NCBI RefSeq assembly: GCF_000718005.1
Contig: NZ_JODV01000008.1
Reading direction: 5' to 3' (one strand)
DNA: 64,000 nt
Origin: Actinoalloteichus_B caeruleus
GTDB taxonomy: Bacteria; Actinomycetota; Actinomycetes; Mycobacteriales; Pseudonocardiaceae
The notes under the pieces are model-generated. The model was not told the DNA's origin. It saw nothing but the letters and a program-made list of their open reading frames with translations, and searched no databases. Below, one piece after another: positions 1 to 7,759 of the stretch (the stretch's first letter is position 1; every line of letters starts with the position of its first letter). The translations under genes were made by a program, and so were the position numbers.

Positions 1-206
1 ACCGGCGCCGGCCAGAACGCCTTGATCGCCAACCAGACGAGCAGCGTGGAGTCCTTCCCACCGGAGAACAGGATCACCGGCCGGTCGAACTCACCCGCGA
101 CCTCCCGGAAGACGTGGATCGCCTCCGACTCGAGCGCGCGCGGAGCGGGTGCCGTCCGGGACTCGGCCGCACCCCCACCCGCGGGGGTTGTCGCGTGGAT
201 GGTCAT
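1..206 (-). CDS. cysD: CysD, sulfate adenylyltransferase small subunit (5' part only)
   Basis: N-terminal 68 residues of the ATP-sulfurylase small subunit, which adenylates sulfate with CysN to give APS. The visible part carries the PP-loop SGGKDS at residues 48-53, in the context VILFSGGKDSTLL, the nucleotide-binding signature of the CysD/PAPS-reductase fold. The ATG at 206 follows a good GAGGAG ribosome site by 5 bases. It lies 9 bases downstream of the cysH stop on the same strand, so the two are one operon and CysH would use the product APS. The rest of the gene runs off the left edge of the window. CysD is preferred over CysH-type PP-loop proteins because of the neighbour and the N-terminal extension ending in HVFREVAGEFDRPV. 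Confidence 0.85.
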   Translation of the reverse strand, partial: MTIHATTPAGGGAAESRTAPAPRALESEAIHVFREVAGEFDRPVILFSGGKDSTLLVWLAIKAFWPAP

Positions 207-215
207 CTCGACTCC

Positions 216-917
216 TCACGTGTGGAGACCGCACTCGGTCTTTCCTCTGCCGGACCAACGGCCACTGCGCGGGTCCGCCCCCGGCGCCGGGCGGGCCGTG
301 CACGGCGCGCACCCGATGGAGGGGTAGCCCTCCCCCACCAGTGGATTCCTCAGCACGCCGTACCGGTCGACGTAGTCCTCGAACTGGTCGTCCGACCACG
401 CCGCGATGGGGTTGACCTTGACCAGGCCGTTGCCCTGGTCCCAGGAGACGACGGGGATGGCGGACCGCGTGGTCGCGTCCACCCGACGCATTCCGGTCAC
501 CCAGGCCTCGTAGCCCGACAGGACCGCGCGTAGCGGCGCGACCTTGCGCAGCGCGCAACAGCGGTCCGGGTCGCGGTCGTGCAGGGCGGGGCCGAGCTCG
601 GCGTCCTGTTCGGCCACGGTCCGGGCCGGCACCGCGTTCACGAGGCGGATGCCGGGGTAGACGGCGGCGACGGCGTCGCGCGTCCCGATCGTCTCCGGGA
701 AGTGGTAACCGGTGTCGAGGAACAGGACATCGACGGTGGGGCGGTGCCGGACGGCCAGGTCGACCAGGACGGCGTCCTGCATGTTCGACGCGACGATCCA
801 CCGTTCGCCGAACGTGTTCGCGGTCCACTCGAGCACGTCGTCGGCCGACGCGTCGGCGAGCGAGGCCGCGTCGGCCTCCACACGTGCGCGCAGTTCGTCC
901 TTCGTTCTCACTGGCAT
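216..917 (-). CDS. cysH: CysH, adenylyl-sulfate (APS) reductase
   Basis: 233-residue assimilatory sulfonucleotide reductase; reduces activated sulfate to sulfite with thioredoxin as electron donor. The [4Fe-4S] cysteine set that marks APS (rather than PAPS) reductases is present: a CC pair at 120-121 (RCCALRKV) and CxxC at 203-206 (GCAPC), plus the catalytic C-terminal Cys229 in ECGLHT. The PP-loop fold residues FLDTGYHFPET (about 67-77) are typical of the family. The ATG at 917 has AGGGA just upstream. The gene leads the cysH-cysD operon. Family knowledge plus these motifs make APS the likely substrate. Confidence 0.93.
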   Translation of the reverse strand: MPVRTKDELRARVEADAASLADASADDVLEWTANTFGERWIVASNMQDAVLVDLAVRHRPTVDVLFLDTGYHFPETIGTRDAVAAVYPGIRLVNAVPARTVAEQDAELGPALHDRDPDRCCALRKVAPLRAVLSGYEAWVTGMRRVDATTRSAIPVVSWDQGNGLVKVNPIAAWSDDQFEDYVDRYGVLRNPLVGEGYPSIGCAPCTARPAPGADPRSGRWSGRGKTECGLHT

Positions 918-1476
918 GGTCCCTCACTGCCGAGGATGAACGTTCTCGTGATTCACGGGGAATGTGGGCACACCACCGGGAACGACGTCGTCACCGACTC
1001 GAACAATCCCGGGGAGCAGGCGGGGAGAATTCCACTCCAACCACATCCGCGAACAGGGAGACAGTAGCGCCCCATTCAACATCCTGACACTAGTCCAACC
1101 CAGTGATTCATTCACGACAATCCGCTACCAAACGTTTGCTGTCCACCCGATGGCGCACTTCCCCCTGGTCCGGACAACGCAGCGGGAACGGCCCTGGACA
1201 ACTTCCTAACCGAAATGTCGAGCACCCCTCCAACCAGGACATACACCAGTACTAACCCCTTCGTTCACCACCGCTGAACACAACCGAACCCAACGCGCAA
1301 GAATTAACAGTGTTTCCTCCGTGTTATCCCAGGAGGGAAACTTGTCCCAATGCTCCGTTCGGAGTATATGAACAAGGATTCGGAACGCGGGCGGAGGCGC
1401 CGTCTTATCTCCGCTGCCGACCACCAGGAGCCATCGGGGGCCGCCATTCACCGGCCGGGTTTCGTGCCATCGGGAA
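918..1476. other. Non-coding 5' region of cysH
   Basis: About 560 bases without a convincing gene, less GC-rich than its surroundings between about 1080 and 1400. It should hold the cysH promoter and leader (minus strand) and the 3' end of the yeiH transcript. A small imperfect inverted repeat lies near 1313-1341 (TTTCCTCC / GGAGGGAAA) and a 5-bp stem CTCCG-TT-CGGAG near 1352-1363. A short minus-strand frame beginning MLNGALLSPCSRMW is possible as a cysteine-containing leader peptide, but nothing decides this. No riboswitch class was recognised. Confidence 0.4.
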
Positions 1477-2550
1477 TCAGACGACGAACCTGACCATCAG
1501 GTAGGCGGTGCCGGCGATGAGCAGGGTCGACAGGAATCCGAGAACCACCGCGCGGCCGCCCGCCCGCACGAGCGCCCGGACACGCACCCCGGTGCCCAGG
1601 GCGAACAGGGCGGCGGCCAGGAGCAACGTCGTCAGCCCCTCGGCCAGCTCCAGCAGGGCGTCCGGGACCACCCCGGCCGCCCGCAACCCCACCATGACCA
1701 GGAAGGCCAGCACGAAGGGCGGCACCAACGGAGCGCGCCCGCTCGACCCAGCCGGTTCCCGCCGGCGCTCGACGAGTCCGACGGCGGCGACCACCGGAGC
1801 CAACAGGACCACGCGACTCAGCTTGACCAGTGTCGCGGTCGTGACGGCGGCCGCTCCAGCGGGGGACGCCGCCGCCACCACCTGCGCCACCTCGTGCACC
1901 CCCAGACCTGCCCAGGCGCCCAGTTCCACACCCGACAGCCCCAGGGGCGGCCCCAGCAACGGCACGGCCAGGATCGCCAGACTCCCGTACAGGGTCACCA
2001 GGGCCACCGCCGTGGCGACCTCCTCGTCCTCCCGCCGCACCACCCCCTCCACCGCCGCGATCGCCGACGCTCCGCAGATGGAGAAGCCGGTGGCCACCAG
2101 CAGCCCCAGACCTCGCCCCACCCCGAGCAGCCGCGCGAGCGCGACGGTACCGAGGAACCCGACGGTGACGGTGACCACGACGGCCAGCAGGGTCCCGGCG
2201 CCCAGCCGCAGGACCTCGGGCAGCGCGAGCTGGAGCCCCAACAGCACCACACCCACCCGCAGCACCCGCTTGGCGGCCACCGTGAGGCCTGGTCCGGCGG
2301 AAACCGGCACCAACCCGGCGTTGCGCACCAACACGCCCAGGACGACCGCGGCCGTGAGCACACCCACCGCCGGCAGCACCAGGTGGAAGCCGAAGGCCAC
2401 CAGGACCCCAACCACCGCCAGCAGCAGACCAGGCACGAGCTGGCGGCCACCTCGACCGGACTCACGGGACAACCGCTGGTCGGAACTCACACCTCCGATC
2501 CTCAGCGCCACCGGCACGGCGCGGTAGTGATCAGCTGGCTGCCTACTCAT
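1477..2550 (-). CDS. yeiH: YeiH-family (UPF0324) putative sulfate/anion exporter
   Basis: Up to 357-residue integral membrane protein with about ten hydrophobic segments, of the UPF0324/YeiH family (often labelled putative sulfate exporter). Family features seen include the central FSICGASAIAA stretch (about residues 156-166) and the HEVAQVVAA segment. It is divergent from a LysR regulator, the usual arrangement for yeiH (YeiE/CysL-like control). If translation began at ATG 2550 only 11 bases would separate the two start codons, so the true start may be internal, for example GTG 2490 just after GGAGG, which removes a non-conserved 20-residue head. The transported substrate is not established by the sequence. 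The cys genes downstream make a sulfur link plausible. Confidence 0.8.
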   Translation of the reverse strand: MSRQPADHYRAVPVALRIGGVSSDQRLSRESGRGGRQLVPGLLLAVVGVLVAFGFHLVLPAVGVLTAAVVLGVLVRNAGLVPVSAGPGLTVAAKRVLRVGVVLLGLQLALPEVLRLGAGTLLAVVVTVTVGFLGTVALARLLGVGRGLGLLVATGFSICGASAIAAVEGVVRREDEEVATAVALVTLYGSLAILAVPLLGPPLGLSGVELGAWAGLGVHEVAQVVAAASPAGAAAVTTATLVKLSRVVLLAPVVAAVGLVERRREPAGSSGRAPLVPPFVLAFLVMVGLRAAGVVPDALLELAEGLTTLLLAAALFALGTGVRVRALVRAGGRAVVLGFLSTLLIAGTAYLMVRFVV

Positions 2551-2561
2551 ACCCTGTGGGC

Positions 2562-3461
2562 ATGACCCGCCTGCCCGACCCCGACTCCCTCCGCCTGCTG
2601 GTGCTCATCGCGGAACTGGGCAGCCTCGGACGCGCCGCGACCGAACTCGGCGTCGCACAGCCCTCGGCGAGCAAGCGGCTCTCCGCGCTGGAACGGCTCC
2701 TCGGTCTGGTCCTGGTCGACCGGACGCGGCGGGGCTCCACCCTGACACCGGACGGCGTGCTGGTGGCGGGGTGGTCACGACGGGTGCTCGACGAGATGGC
2801 GGCGCTGGCCACCGGCGCCGACGCCCTGCGCGCCAAACGGGACGCGGAGTTACGGGTCGCGGCGAGCATGACCCTGGCCGAGCACCTGGTCCCCGCGTGG
2901 ATCGGTGAACTCCGCCGACACCGCCCTCAGCTCTACGTCGGTCTGCAGGTCATCAACAGTGAGCAGGTCATCGAGACGGTCCATGCCGGCGAGGTCGACC
3001 TGGGCTTCGTCGAGACGCCGAGAACCCCGCCTGGTCTCGCCACCCGCGTCGTCGCGCAGGACCGACTGGTCGTCGTCGTCACCCCTGGGCACGACTGGGC
3101 GGATCGGCCCGAACCGCTCGCCGTGGCCGAGCTGTCCGCCACCCCTCTGGTGCTGCGGGAGCACGGGTCCGGCACGCGGGAGACCCTCGACCACGAGCTG
3201 CGCCGGGCGGGTGTTCCGGCCGCGACCGCGCTGGTGGAACTCGGTTCCGCGACGGCGGTACGTGGGGCGGTGGTGGCGGGAGCCGGCCCCGCCGTGATCA
3301 GCGAGCTGGCGGTCCGGGCCGATCTGGCGGACGGGCGCCTCGTCCAGGTGGCCGTGGCCGATCTCGACCTCCGGCGCGCGCTGCGCGCCGTGTGGCCCCG
3401 GGGGCGTCGCCTGTTCGGGCCGGCGGCGGATCTCCTCGCCGCGACCCGCTCGGCGCGGTGA
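2562..3461 (+). CDS. LysR-family transcriptional regulator (CysL/YeiE-like)
   Basis: 299-residue LysR regulator. The N-terminal winged HTH (about residues 5-62) reads LRLLVLIAELGSLGRAATEL and AQPSASKRLSALERLLG, followed by the type 2 periplasmic-binding-like effector domain from about residue 90. ATG 2562 is chosen because the -10-like TACCCT lies at 2550-2555, exactly 6 bases upstream, and no ribosome site is present, so the message is probably leaderless. The divergent yeiH gene is the likely target. Leu97 is encoded by TTA (2850-2852), a rare codon in this GC range. Effector unknown. Confidence 0.85.
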   Translation: MTRLPDPDSLRLLVLIAELGSLGRAATELGVAQPSASKRLSALERLLGLVLVDRTRRGSTLTPDGVLVAGWSRRVLDEMAALATGADALRAKRDAELRVAASMTLAEHLVPAWIGELRRHRPQLYVGLQVINSEQVIETVHAGEVDLGFVETPRTPPGLATRVVAQDRLVVVVTPGHDWADRPEPLAVAELSATPLVLREHGSGTRETLDHELRRAGVPAATALVELGSATAVRGAVVAGAGPAVISELAVRADLADGRLVQVAVADLDLRRALRAVWPRGRRLFGPAADLLAATRSAR

Positions 3462-3475
3462 CGGCGTCCTCGGGA

Positions 3476-3493
3476 GCGGCCGGTTCCGGCCGC
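3476..3493. terminator. Short GC-rich inverted repeat between convergent genes
   Basis: Perfect 8-bp arms GCGGCCGG / CCGGCCGC around TT, between the LysR stop and the 3' end of the convergent short-chain dehydrogenase. It has no U tract. Probably a bidirectional terminator of the type common in actinobacteria. Confidence 0.45.
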
Positions 3494-3546
3494 CCCTGTG
3501 GAACCGGTGTCCCGACGAGCCGCCCCGCCCCCCGGTCGACCGCCGT

Positions 3547-4341
3547 TCAGGGGACGATCGAGTCCACGTAGCCGCCGTCCACCCGCACCGCGGCTCCCGT
3601 CGTCGCGCTCGCCAGCGGCGAACTCAGGTCGACGACCAGGTTCGCGATCTCCGCCGGTTCGATGAGCCTGCGCAACAGGGACTGGGGCCGGTGGTCCCGC
3701 ATGAAGGCGCGCTGGGCCTGCTCCCAGGGGACGTCCGGGCCCACCAGTTGCCGCACGAGTTCCTCGACGCCCCGAGTGCGCGTGGGACCGGCGATCACCG
3801 AGTTCACCGTGACTCCGCTGCCGGCGGCCGCCTTGGCGAAACCCCGCGCCACCCCGAGCAGGGCGGTCTTGGACACGCCGTAGTGGATCATCTCCTCGGG
3901 GATCACGATGGCCGAATCACTGGCGACGTGGAGCACCCGCCCCCACCCCCGCCGCATCATCCCCGGCAGACAGGACCGGGTGAGCCGCACGCCGCTCAGC
4001 ACGTTGGTGTCGAAGTACCCGCGCCACTCGGCGTCACTGATCTCCAGAGCCGGCTGGGCTCCGAAGACGCCGAGGTTGTTGACGAGGATGTCCACCTCGG
4101 GCAGCAGTTCGGTGAGCGCGGCCGCTCCCTCGGGGGTGGTCACGTCAGCGGGAGCGGGCACCACGTCGGCACCGGGTACCTCGGTTCGGACCCGGTCCGC
4201 CGCCTCGGCCACCGTGCCGGGTCGCCGCCCGTTGACCGCGACCCGCGCCCCGGCCTGGGCCAGGCCCACGGCGATCGCGGCCCCGATCCCCTGCGTGGAG
4301 CCCGTGACCAGCGCGGTCCGGCCGGTCAGGTCAAGCCTCAT
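3547..4341 (-). CDS. Short-chain dehydrogenase/reductase (SDR)
   Basis: 264-residue classical SDR. It has the Rossmann motif TGSTQGIG (about residues 13-20), the NNLG variant of NNAG, the catalytic Ser in VASDSA, and the YGVSK pair (Tyr and Lys); the C-terminus VDGGYVDSIVP is typical of FabG-like enzymes. ATG 4341 follows GAGG at a 6-base spacing. A longer frame exists upstream, but its extra 188 residues are arginine-rich and unlike the family. It is on the same strand as the PTM operon but 609 bases beyond its last gene, with two strong hairpins between, so it is probably transcribed separately. Substrate unknown. Confidence 0.85.
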   Translation of the reverse strand: MRLDLTGRTALVTGSTQGIGAAIAVGLAQAGARVAVNGRRPGTVAEAADRVRTEVPGADVVPAPADVTTPEGAAALTELLPEVDILVNNLGVFGAQPALEISDAEWRGYFDTNVLSGVRLTRSCLPGMMRRGWGRVLHVASDSAIVIPEEMIHYGVSKTALLGVARGFAKAAAGSGVTVNSVIAGPTRTRGVEELVRQLVGPDVPWEQAQRAFMRDHRPQSLLRRLIEPAEIANLVVDLSSPLASATTGAAVRVDGGYVDSIVP

Positions 4342-4625
4342 CACCGCACCTCGTTCCGGCATCCCGGGGTCCAGGGTTCGGCATCCATGCTGCGGGTTCC
4401 TCCTCCTCTCCGCAGCGCCCGACGAGGGGCAGGTGGGAGCTGCCGCCGGGACGGGGAGCCGCTGCGGGAGGGCTCCGGAGGGTGGCTGAGCGCGTGGGGG
4501 TGGCATCGGCTTCGCGGGAGCGCTCGAAGCTTGAATTCGGTTGGCACTGAAGCGACGGCGAGCACAAGGAAGAAGGAAGCTCCGGGCCTCCGGCGTCGCC
4601 GACTCGCGGATGCCGGAAGGGCGGC

Positions 4626-4654
4626 CGCGTTGGCCGGGCCGCCCGGCCAACGCG
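4626..4654. terminator. Perfect 13-bp hairpin
   Basis: Arms CGCGTTGGCCGGG (4626-4638) and CCCGGCCAACGCG (4642-4654) pair perfectly over a 3-base loop. There is no following T run. Position beyond the PTM operon suggests a second, backup terminator or another structured RNA/DNA element. Confidence 0.5.
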
Positions 4655-4760
4655 CGGTCCCGAACGACGCGGAACCGGACGCCCTGCCGCACGACGCCAC
4701 GAGGATCCGCCGGGTCCCGCCGCGCCCACACCGCCGGTCGGGACCTCGACCGAGGACGAT

Positions 4761-4791
4761 CCCCCACTCGGCGGCTCCCGCCGAGTGGGGG
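4761..4791. terminator. Perfect 14-bp hairpin, probable PTM operon terminator
   Basis: CCCCCACTCGGCGG (4761-4774) and its exact reverse complement (4778-4791) flank a CTC loop. It lies 160 bases past the stop of the last gene of the minus-strand PTM operon. GC-rich hairpins without a U tract are common terminators in actinobacteria; function here is inferred from strength and position. Confidence 0.6.
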
Positions 4792-4950
4792 CGGGACGCA
4801 CGGCCCGCCAGGCTCAGGCCGGTCGCGCCCCCGGGACGAGTCCAGGACCAGCCGCCCCGAGATCCTGGTCACCCCGCGACGGCCGAGGCCCGCCCGAACG
4901 GGCACGACCGGCCGGCGCCCGGACCAGGCGAGCCGGACCCCGGCGCCGGT

Positions 4951-6006
4951 TCAGAGCTCGACGAGGACCTTGCCCCGGTTCACGTCCCGGTCGACGTAGA
5001 GGCTCCGGTAGGCGGCGGGGATCTCGTCGAAACCGTGCCGGACGGTCTGGTGGTAGGTGATCTCGCCCCGGCGCACCAGCCCGCCCAGTTCCTCGTGCAG
5101 CGCGGCCCAGTTCTCGTCGGTGAACCATTCCAACGAGAAGATCCCTCGGATGGTGGTGCGGGGGAACATGATGTACGGCAGAAGACGGGGTCCCACGTGC
5201 TCGTTGGCGATCTGCGCCGCCCACTGCCAGCACACCGCGACCTGGCTGTAGACGTTCAGCTGGTCGAAGACCGCGTCGGTGACGTTGCCGCCGAGGCAGT
5301 CCACGTACCGGTCGACCCCGTCGGGCGCCGCCGCCGCCAGGGCGGCGCGCACCGACTCGGCGTCATCGCCCTGGCTGTAGTGGACCACCTCGTCGAACCC
5401 GAGCTCCCGCAGGTAGTCGGTCTTCTCGGGCGAACTCGTCGTGCCCACCACCCGGGCTCCGGCCCGCTTCGCGAGCTGCCCCACCAGCGATCCGACGGAC
5501 CCCGAGGCACCGCTGACGACCATGGTCTGGCCCGGTGAGACGGTCATGAACCTGTTCATGATCCCCCAGGCCGTCATGCCCGGCCCGCCGAGCACGCCCA
5601 GGGCGGTGGACAGCGGAAGGGTCTCGTCATACCAGGCTGGGTCCAGCCGCCGGTAGTCGGGGAACACCATCGGGAACGTCCCGGTCTGCCACAGCTCGGC
5701 CGCACCGTCACTGACGAGGTGGCTGCGCCAGCCCCCGAACCCCTGCACCAGGTCCCCCACCCGGTGCGGTGCGCGGGGCCCGGCCTCCACGACCTCCATC
5801 ACGGAGTCGGCGCCCATGTGGTTGCCCACCGGGGTGTCCAGCGCGATCCCTTGCAGGTAGGGGTCCACCGAGACGTACAGGGTCCGCAGCAGCATCTCGT
5901 GGTCCCGGAGGCGGACGTCCACCTCCTCGACGACCTTCTCGTAGACCCGTCCGACGTCGGGGACACCCTCGACGTGCTCGCGAACCACCCACTTCTCGAC
6001 CTTCAA
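4951..6006 (-). CDS. ftdE: MDR-type NAD(P)H-dependent oxidoreductase of the PTM operon (FtdE/IkaC-like)
   Basis: 351-residue medium-chain reductase lacking zinc-binding residues. It has an N-terminal GroES-like half (about 1-140, DPYLQG motif as in PTGR/leukotriene-reductase relatives) and a Rossmann half with SGASGSVGSLVGQLAK (about 170-185). TTG 6006 is chosen as start: GGGAG lies 7 bases upstream, homology begins at KVEKWVV, and TTGA overlaps the TGA stop of the upstream gene (6003-6005), so translation is coupled. In known PTM clusters the single alcohol-dehydrogenase-like gene (ikaC, ftdE, ptdC, OX4) closes the last carbocycle by reductive, Michael-type cyclisation. That role is assigned here by operon context. 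Confidence 0.82.
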   Translation of the reverse strand: MKVEKWVVREHVEGVPDVGRVYEKVVEEVDVRLRDHEMLLRTLYVSVDPYLQGIALDTPVGNHMGADSVMEVVEAGPRAPHRVGDLVQGFGGWRSHLVSDGAAELWQTGTFPMVFPDYRRLDPAWYDETLPLSTALGVLGGPGMTAWGIMNRFMTVSPGQTMVVSGASGSVGSLVGQLAKRAGARVVGTTSSPEKTDYLRELGFDEVVHYSQGDDAESVRAALAAAAPDGVDRYVDCLGGNVTDAVFDQLNVYSQVAVCWQWAAQIANEHVGPRLLPYIMFPRTTIRGIFSLEWFTDENWAALHEELGGLVRRGEITYHQTVRHGFDEIPAAYRSLYVDRDVNRGKVLVEL

Positions 6007-7727
6007 CGCACACTCCCTGTCATGGTGATCTCGGTATTCGGCGCCGCGGCGGGCGCGGCCGCCGGTCCAACGGGAATGACCACATGGGTCGGTGGGGGCG
6101 CCGACTCGTCGACGCTCGCGGTGAACTCCCGGCCGTCGTCCCGGCACACGAACTGCATGACGTGCCGTCCCGCCGCTCCAGCGCGGATCAGGCCGCCCGT
6201 GGTCGCCCACACCCCGGACTGGTAGAAGTTGCGCAGCCCGGGGAGCCCGGGCCCGTACTTCTTCACCAGTTCCTCCAGCGTCTCGCCGCTGTCCACGAAC
6301 GGCTGCCACCCGAGGACCGTCCCGTCGTAGTTGCCCGTGTACCGGACCTGGGTGAGCGGGGTGGACATGTCGCGGACGGCCACCGCCTCGGTGAGACCCG
6401 GGTACCGCTCCTCCAGGAAGCGGGTGATGGCGTCCCGAACCCGGCGTTTGGCCTGGTGGTACTCGCGCCCCCGGCGGACCGGGAGGGTGTGCAGCTCCTC
6501 CCCTCGGCGGACGCGCACCTGCTGCGCCGGCCCCTCCGCGATCTCCCGCCACGGCTCGATGTCGCAGAAGTACGTGGCGTAGACGACGCTGGTCTCCTCC
6601 GGGGACAACTCCGGGTAGTGCCGGCTCCGGAACTGCACGTTGATGCTGGCGTGGCGGATGCCGAGGAGGTCCTTCGCCTCCTCGTCCTCCAACAGGTACG
6701 TCGTGCACGGGTCGCCCTCAGGGAAGGGCCGCCGGAGACCGAGGAACAGGGTGAAGTACCCGGGGAAGACCATGCCGGGTTTGGTGATCGTGTCGGTGTA
6801 GAGCTGCCGGTACTCCTCGTTCAGGTAGCGCCCCTTGAGGAACTTGGTCATCGTGGTGTGGCCGTCGGCGGCGGAGACCACGATGTCGGCCCGTTCCTCC
6901 CGCCCGTCGCTGAGTCGGACGCCCACCGCGGTGTCGTTCTCGACGAGGATCTCCTCGACCTTCGCGTTGTAGTTGACCGTGCCACCCAGCCGGCGGTAGC
7001 GCTGTTCGATGGAGGTCGCCAACCCGAGGGACCCGCCCTCGGGCACCCCGGCGGACTGGTTGGCGTGGGAGGCGAGCTGGAAGTAGAACGGCAACACCGG
7101 GAAGGCGGGGTGCCGCTCGTAGAGGATGAAGTTGAAGGCCTCGCGCAGCAGGGGGTCCCTGAACTTCGACGAGTAGTCCGACATCAGCACGGAGATGGAC
7201 TTGCGGACCGTGTTGAAGTAGGGGGCGAAGGAGGCGAACATGCGCAACTTCTGCCAGGTCGTCATCAACCCGACCGGTTTCAGGAACGGGTACACGTTGA
7301 TGGCCTTGCGGAACCTGCGCAGTCCGTGGCAGAAGTCCCGGATCAGCCGGGCGTCCCCAGGGGAGAGCTCCAGCAGGTGGGCCTCCAACCGGTCGGGGTC
7401 GGAGTAGAAGTAGACCGCTCGGCCGTCCCGGCCCCGGACGATGTTGAAGACGTCGAAGTGGCGCATCTCCTTGCCCTGGAGGGCGCCGAGCTCCAACCAG
7501 ATCTGGTGCATCTCGTTGCCGGGGCCGTTGCCGAGCAACCAGCTGATGCAGCAGTCGAGGGTGTAGTTCCCTCGGTCCCAGGCGGTGCAGCACCCACCGG
7601 GGATCTCGTGCATCTCGAATATCCGGGACTCGTAGCCGTTCATCTGCGCGTAGCACCCCGTGGACAGACCGCCGAGGCCCGCGCCGATGATGATCATCGT
7701 CTTTCGTGTGTGCTCTGGGCTGGGCAT
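6003..7727 (-). CDS. ftdD: Phytoene-desaturase-like FAD oxidoreductase, PTM ring-forming (FtdD-like)
   Basis: 574-residue FAD-dependent oxidoreductase of the phytoene dehydrogenase/CrtI superfamily. The dinucleotide motif IIIGAGLGGLSTG is at residues 12-24, followed by the family stretch HEIPGGCCTAW. The C-terminus holds the flavin-contact region YQSGVWATTGGLIRAG. Homologues in ikarugamycin, HSAF and frontalamide clusters catalyse reductive carbocycle formation from the tetramate polyene. The start ATG 7727 has AAGGAG upstream. It lies 32 bases after the preceding paralogue and its TGA overlaps the TTG start of the MDR gene. The last 35 residues are Pro/Ala-rich and not conserved. Confidence 0.85.
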   Translation of the reverse strand: MPSPEHTRKTMIIIGAGLGGLSTGCYAQMNGYESRIFEMHEIPGGCCTAWDRGNYTLDCCISWLLGNGPGNEMHQIWLELGALQGKEMRHFDVFNIVRGRDGRAVYFYSDPDRLEAHLLELSPGDARLIRDFCHGLRRFRKAINVYPFLKPVGLMTTWQKLRMFASFAPYFNTVRKSISVLMSDYSSKFRDPLLREAFNFILYERHPAFPVLPFYFQLASHANQSAGVPEGGSLGLATSIEQRYRRLGGTVNYNAKVEEILVENDTAVGVRLSDGREERADIVVSAADGHTTMTKFLKGRYLNEEYRQLYTDTITKPGMVFPGYFTLFLGLRRPFPEGDPCTTYLLEDEEAKDLLGIRHASINVQFRSRHYPELSPEETSVVYATYFCDIEPWREIAEGPAQQVRVRRGEELHTLPVRRGREYHQAKRRVRDAITRFLEERYPGLTEAVAVRDMSTPLTQVRYTGNYDGTVLGWQPFVDSGETLEELVKKYGPGLPGLRNFYQSGVWATTGGLIRAGAAGRHVMQFVCRDDGREFTASVDESAPPPTHVVIPVGPAAAPAAAPNTEITMTGSVR

Positions 7728-7759
7728 GCGTGGTGGCTCCTTGGTTCACCGGCGCCTGG

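Larger units (their letters stand above)
4342..4950. other. Non-coding gap between PTM operon and SDR gene
   Basis: About 600 bases with no credible gene on either strand. It holds two perfect long hairpins (4626-4654 and 4761-4791), annotated separately, and presumably the SDR promoter near its left end. Confidence 0.5.

Noticed and set aside
924..1115. Cysteine leader peptide for cysH
   Set aside because: The frame has a single cysteine before a long tail and no ribosome site; not enough to annotate.
3691..5538. 615-codon plus-strand open frame
   Set aside because: It runs antisense to the SDR and reductase genes and through the hairpins; no recognisable domain.
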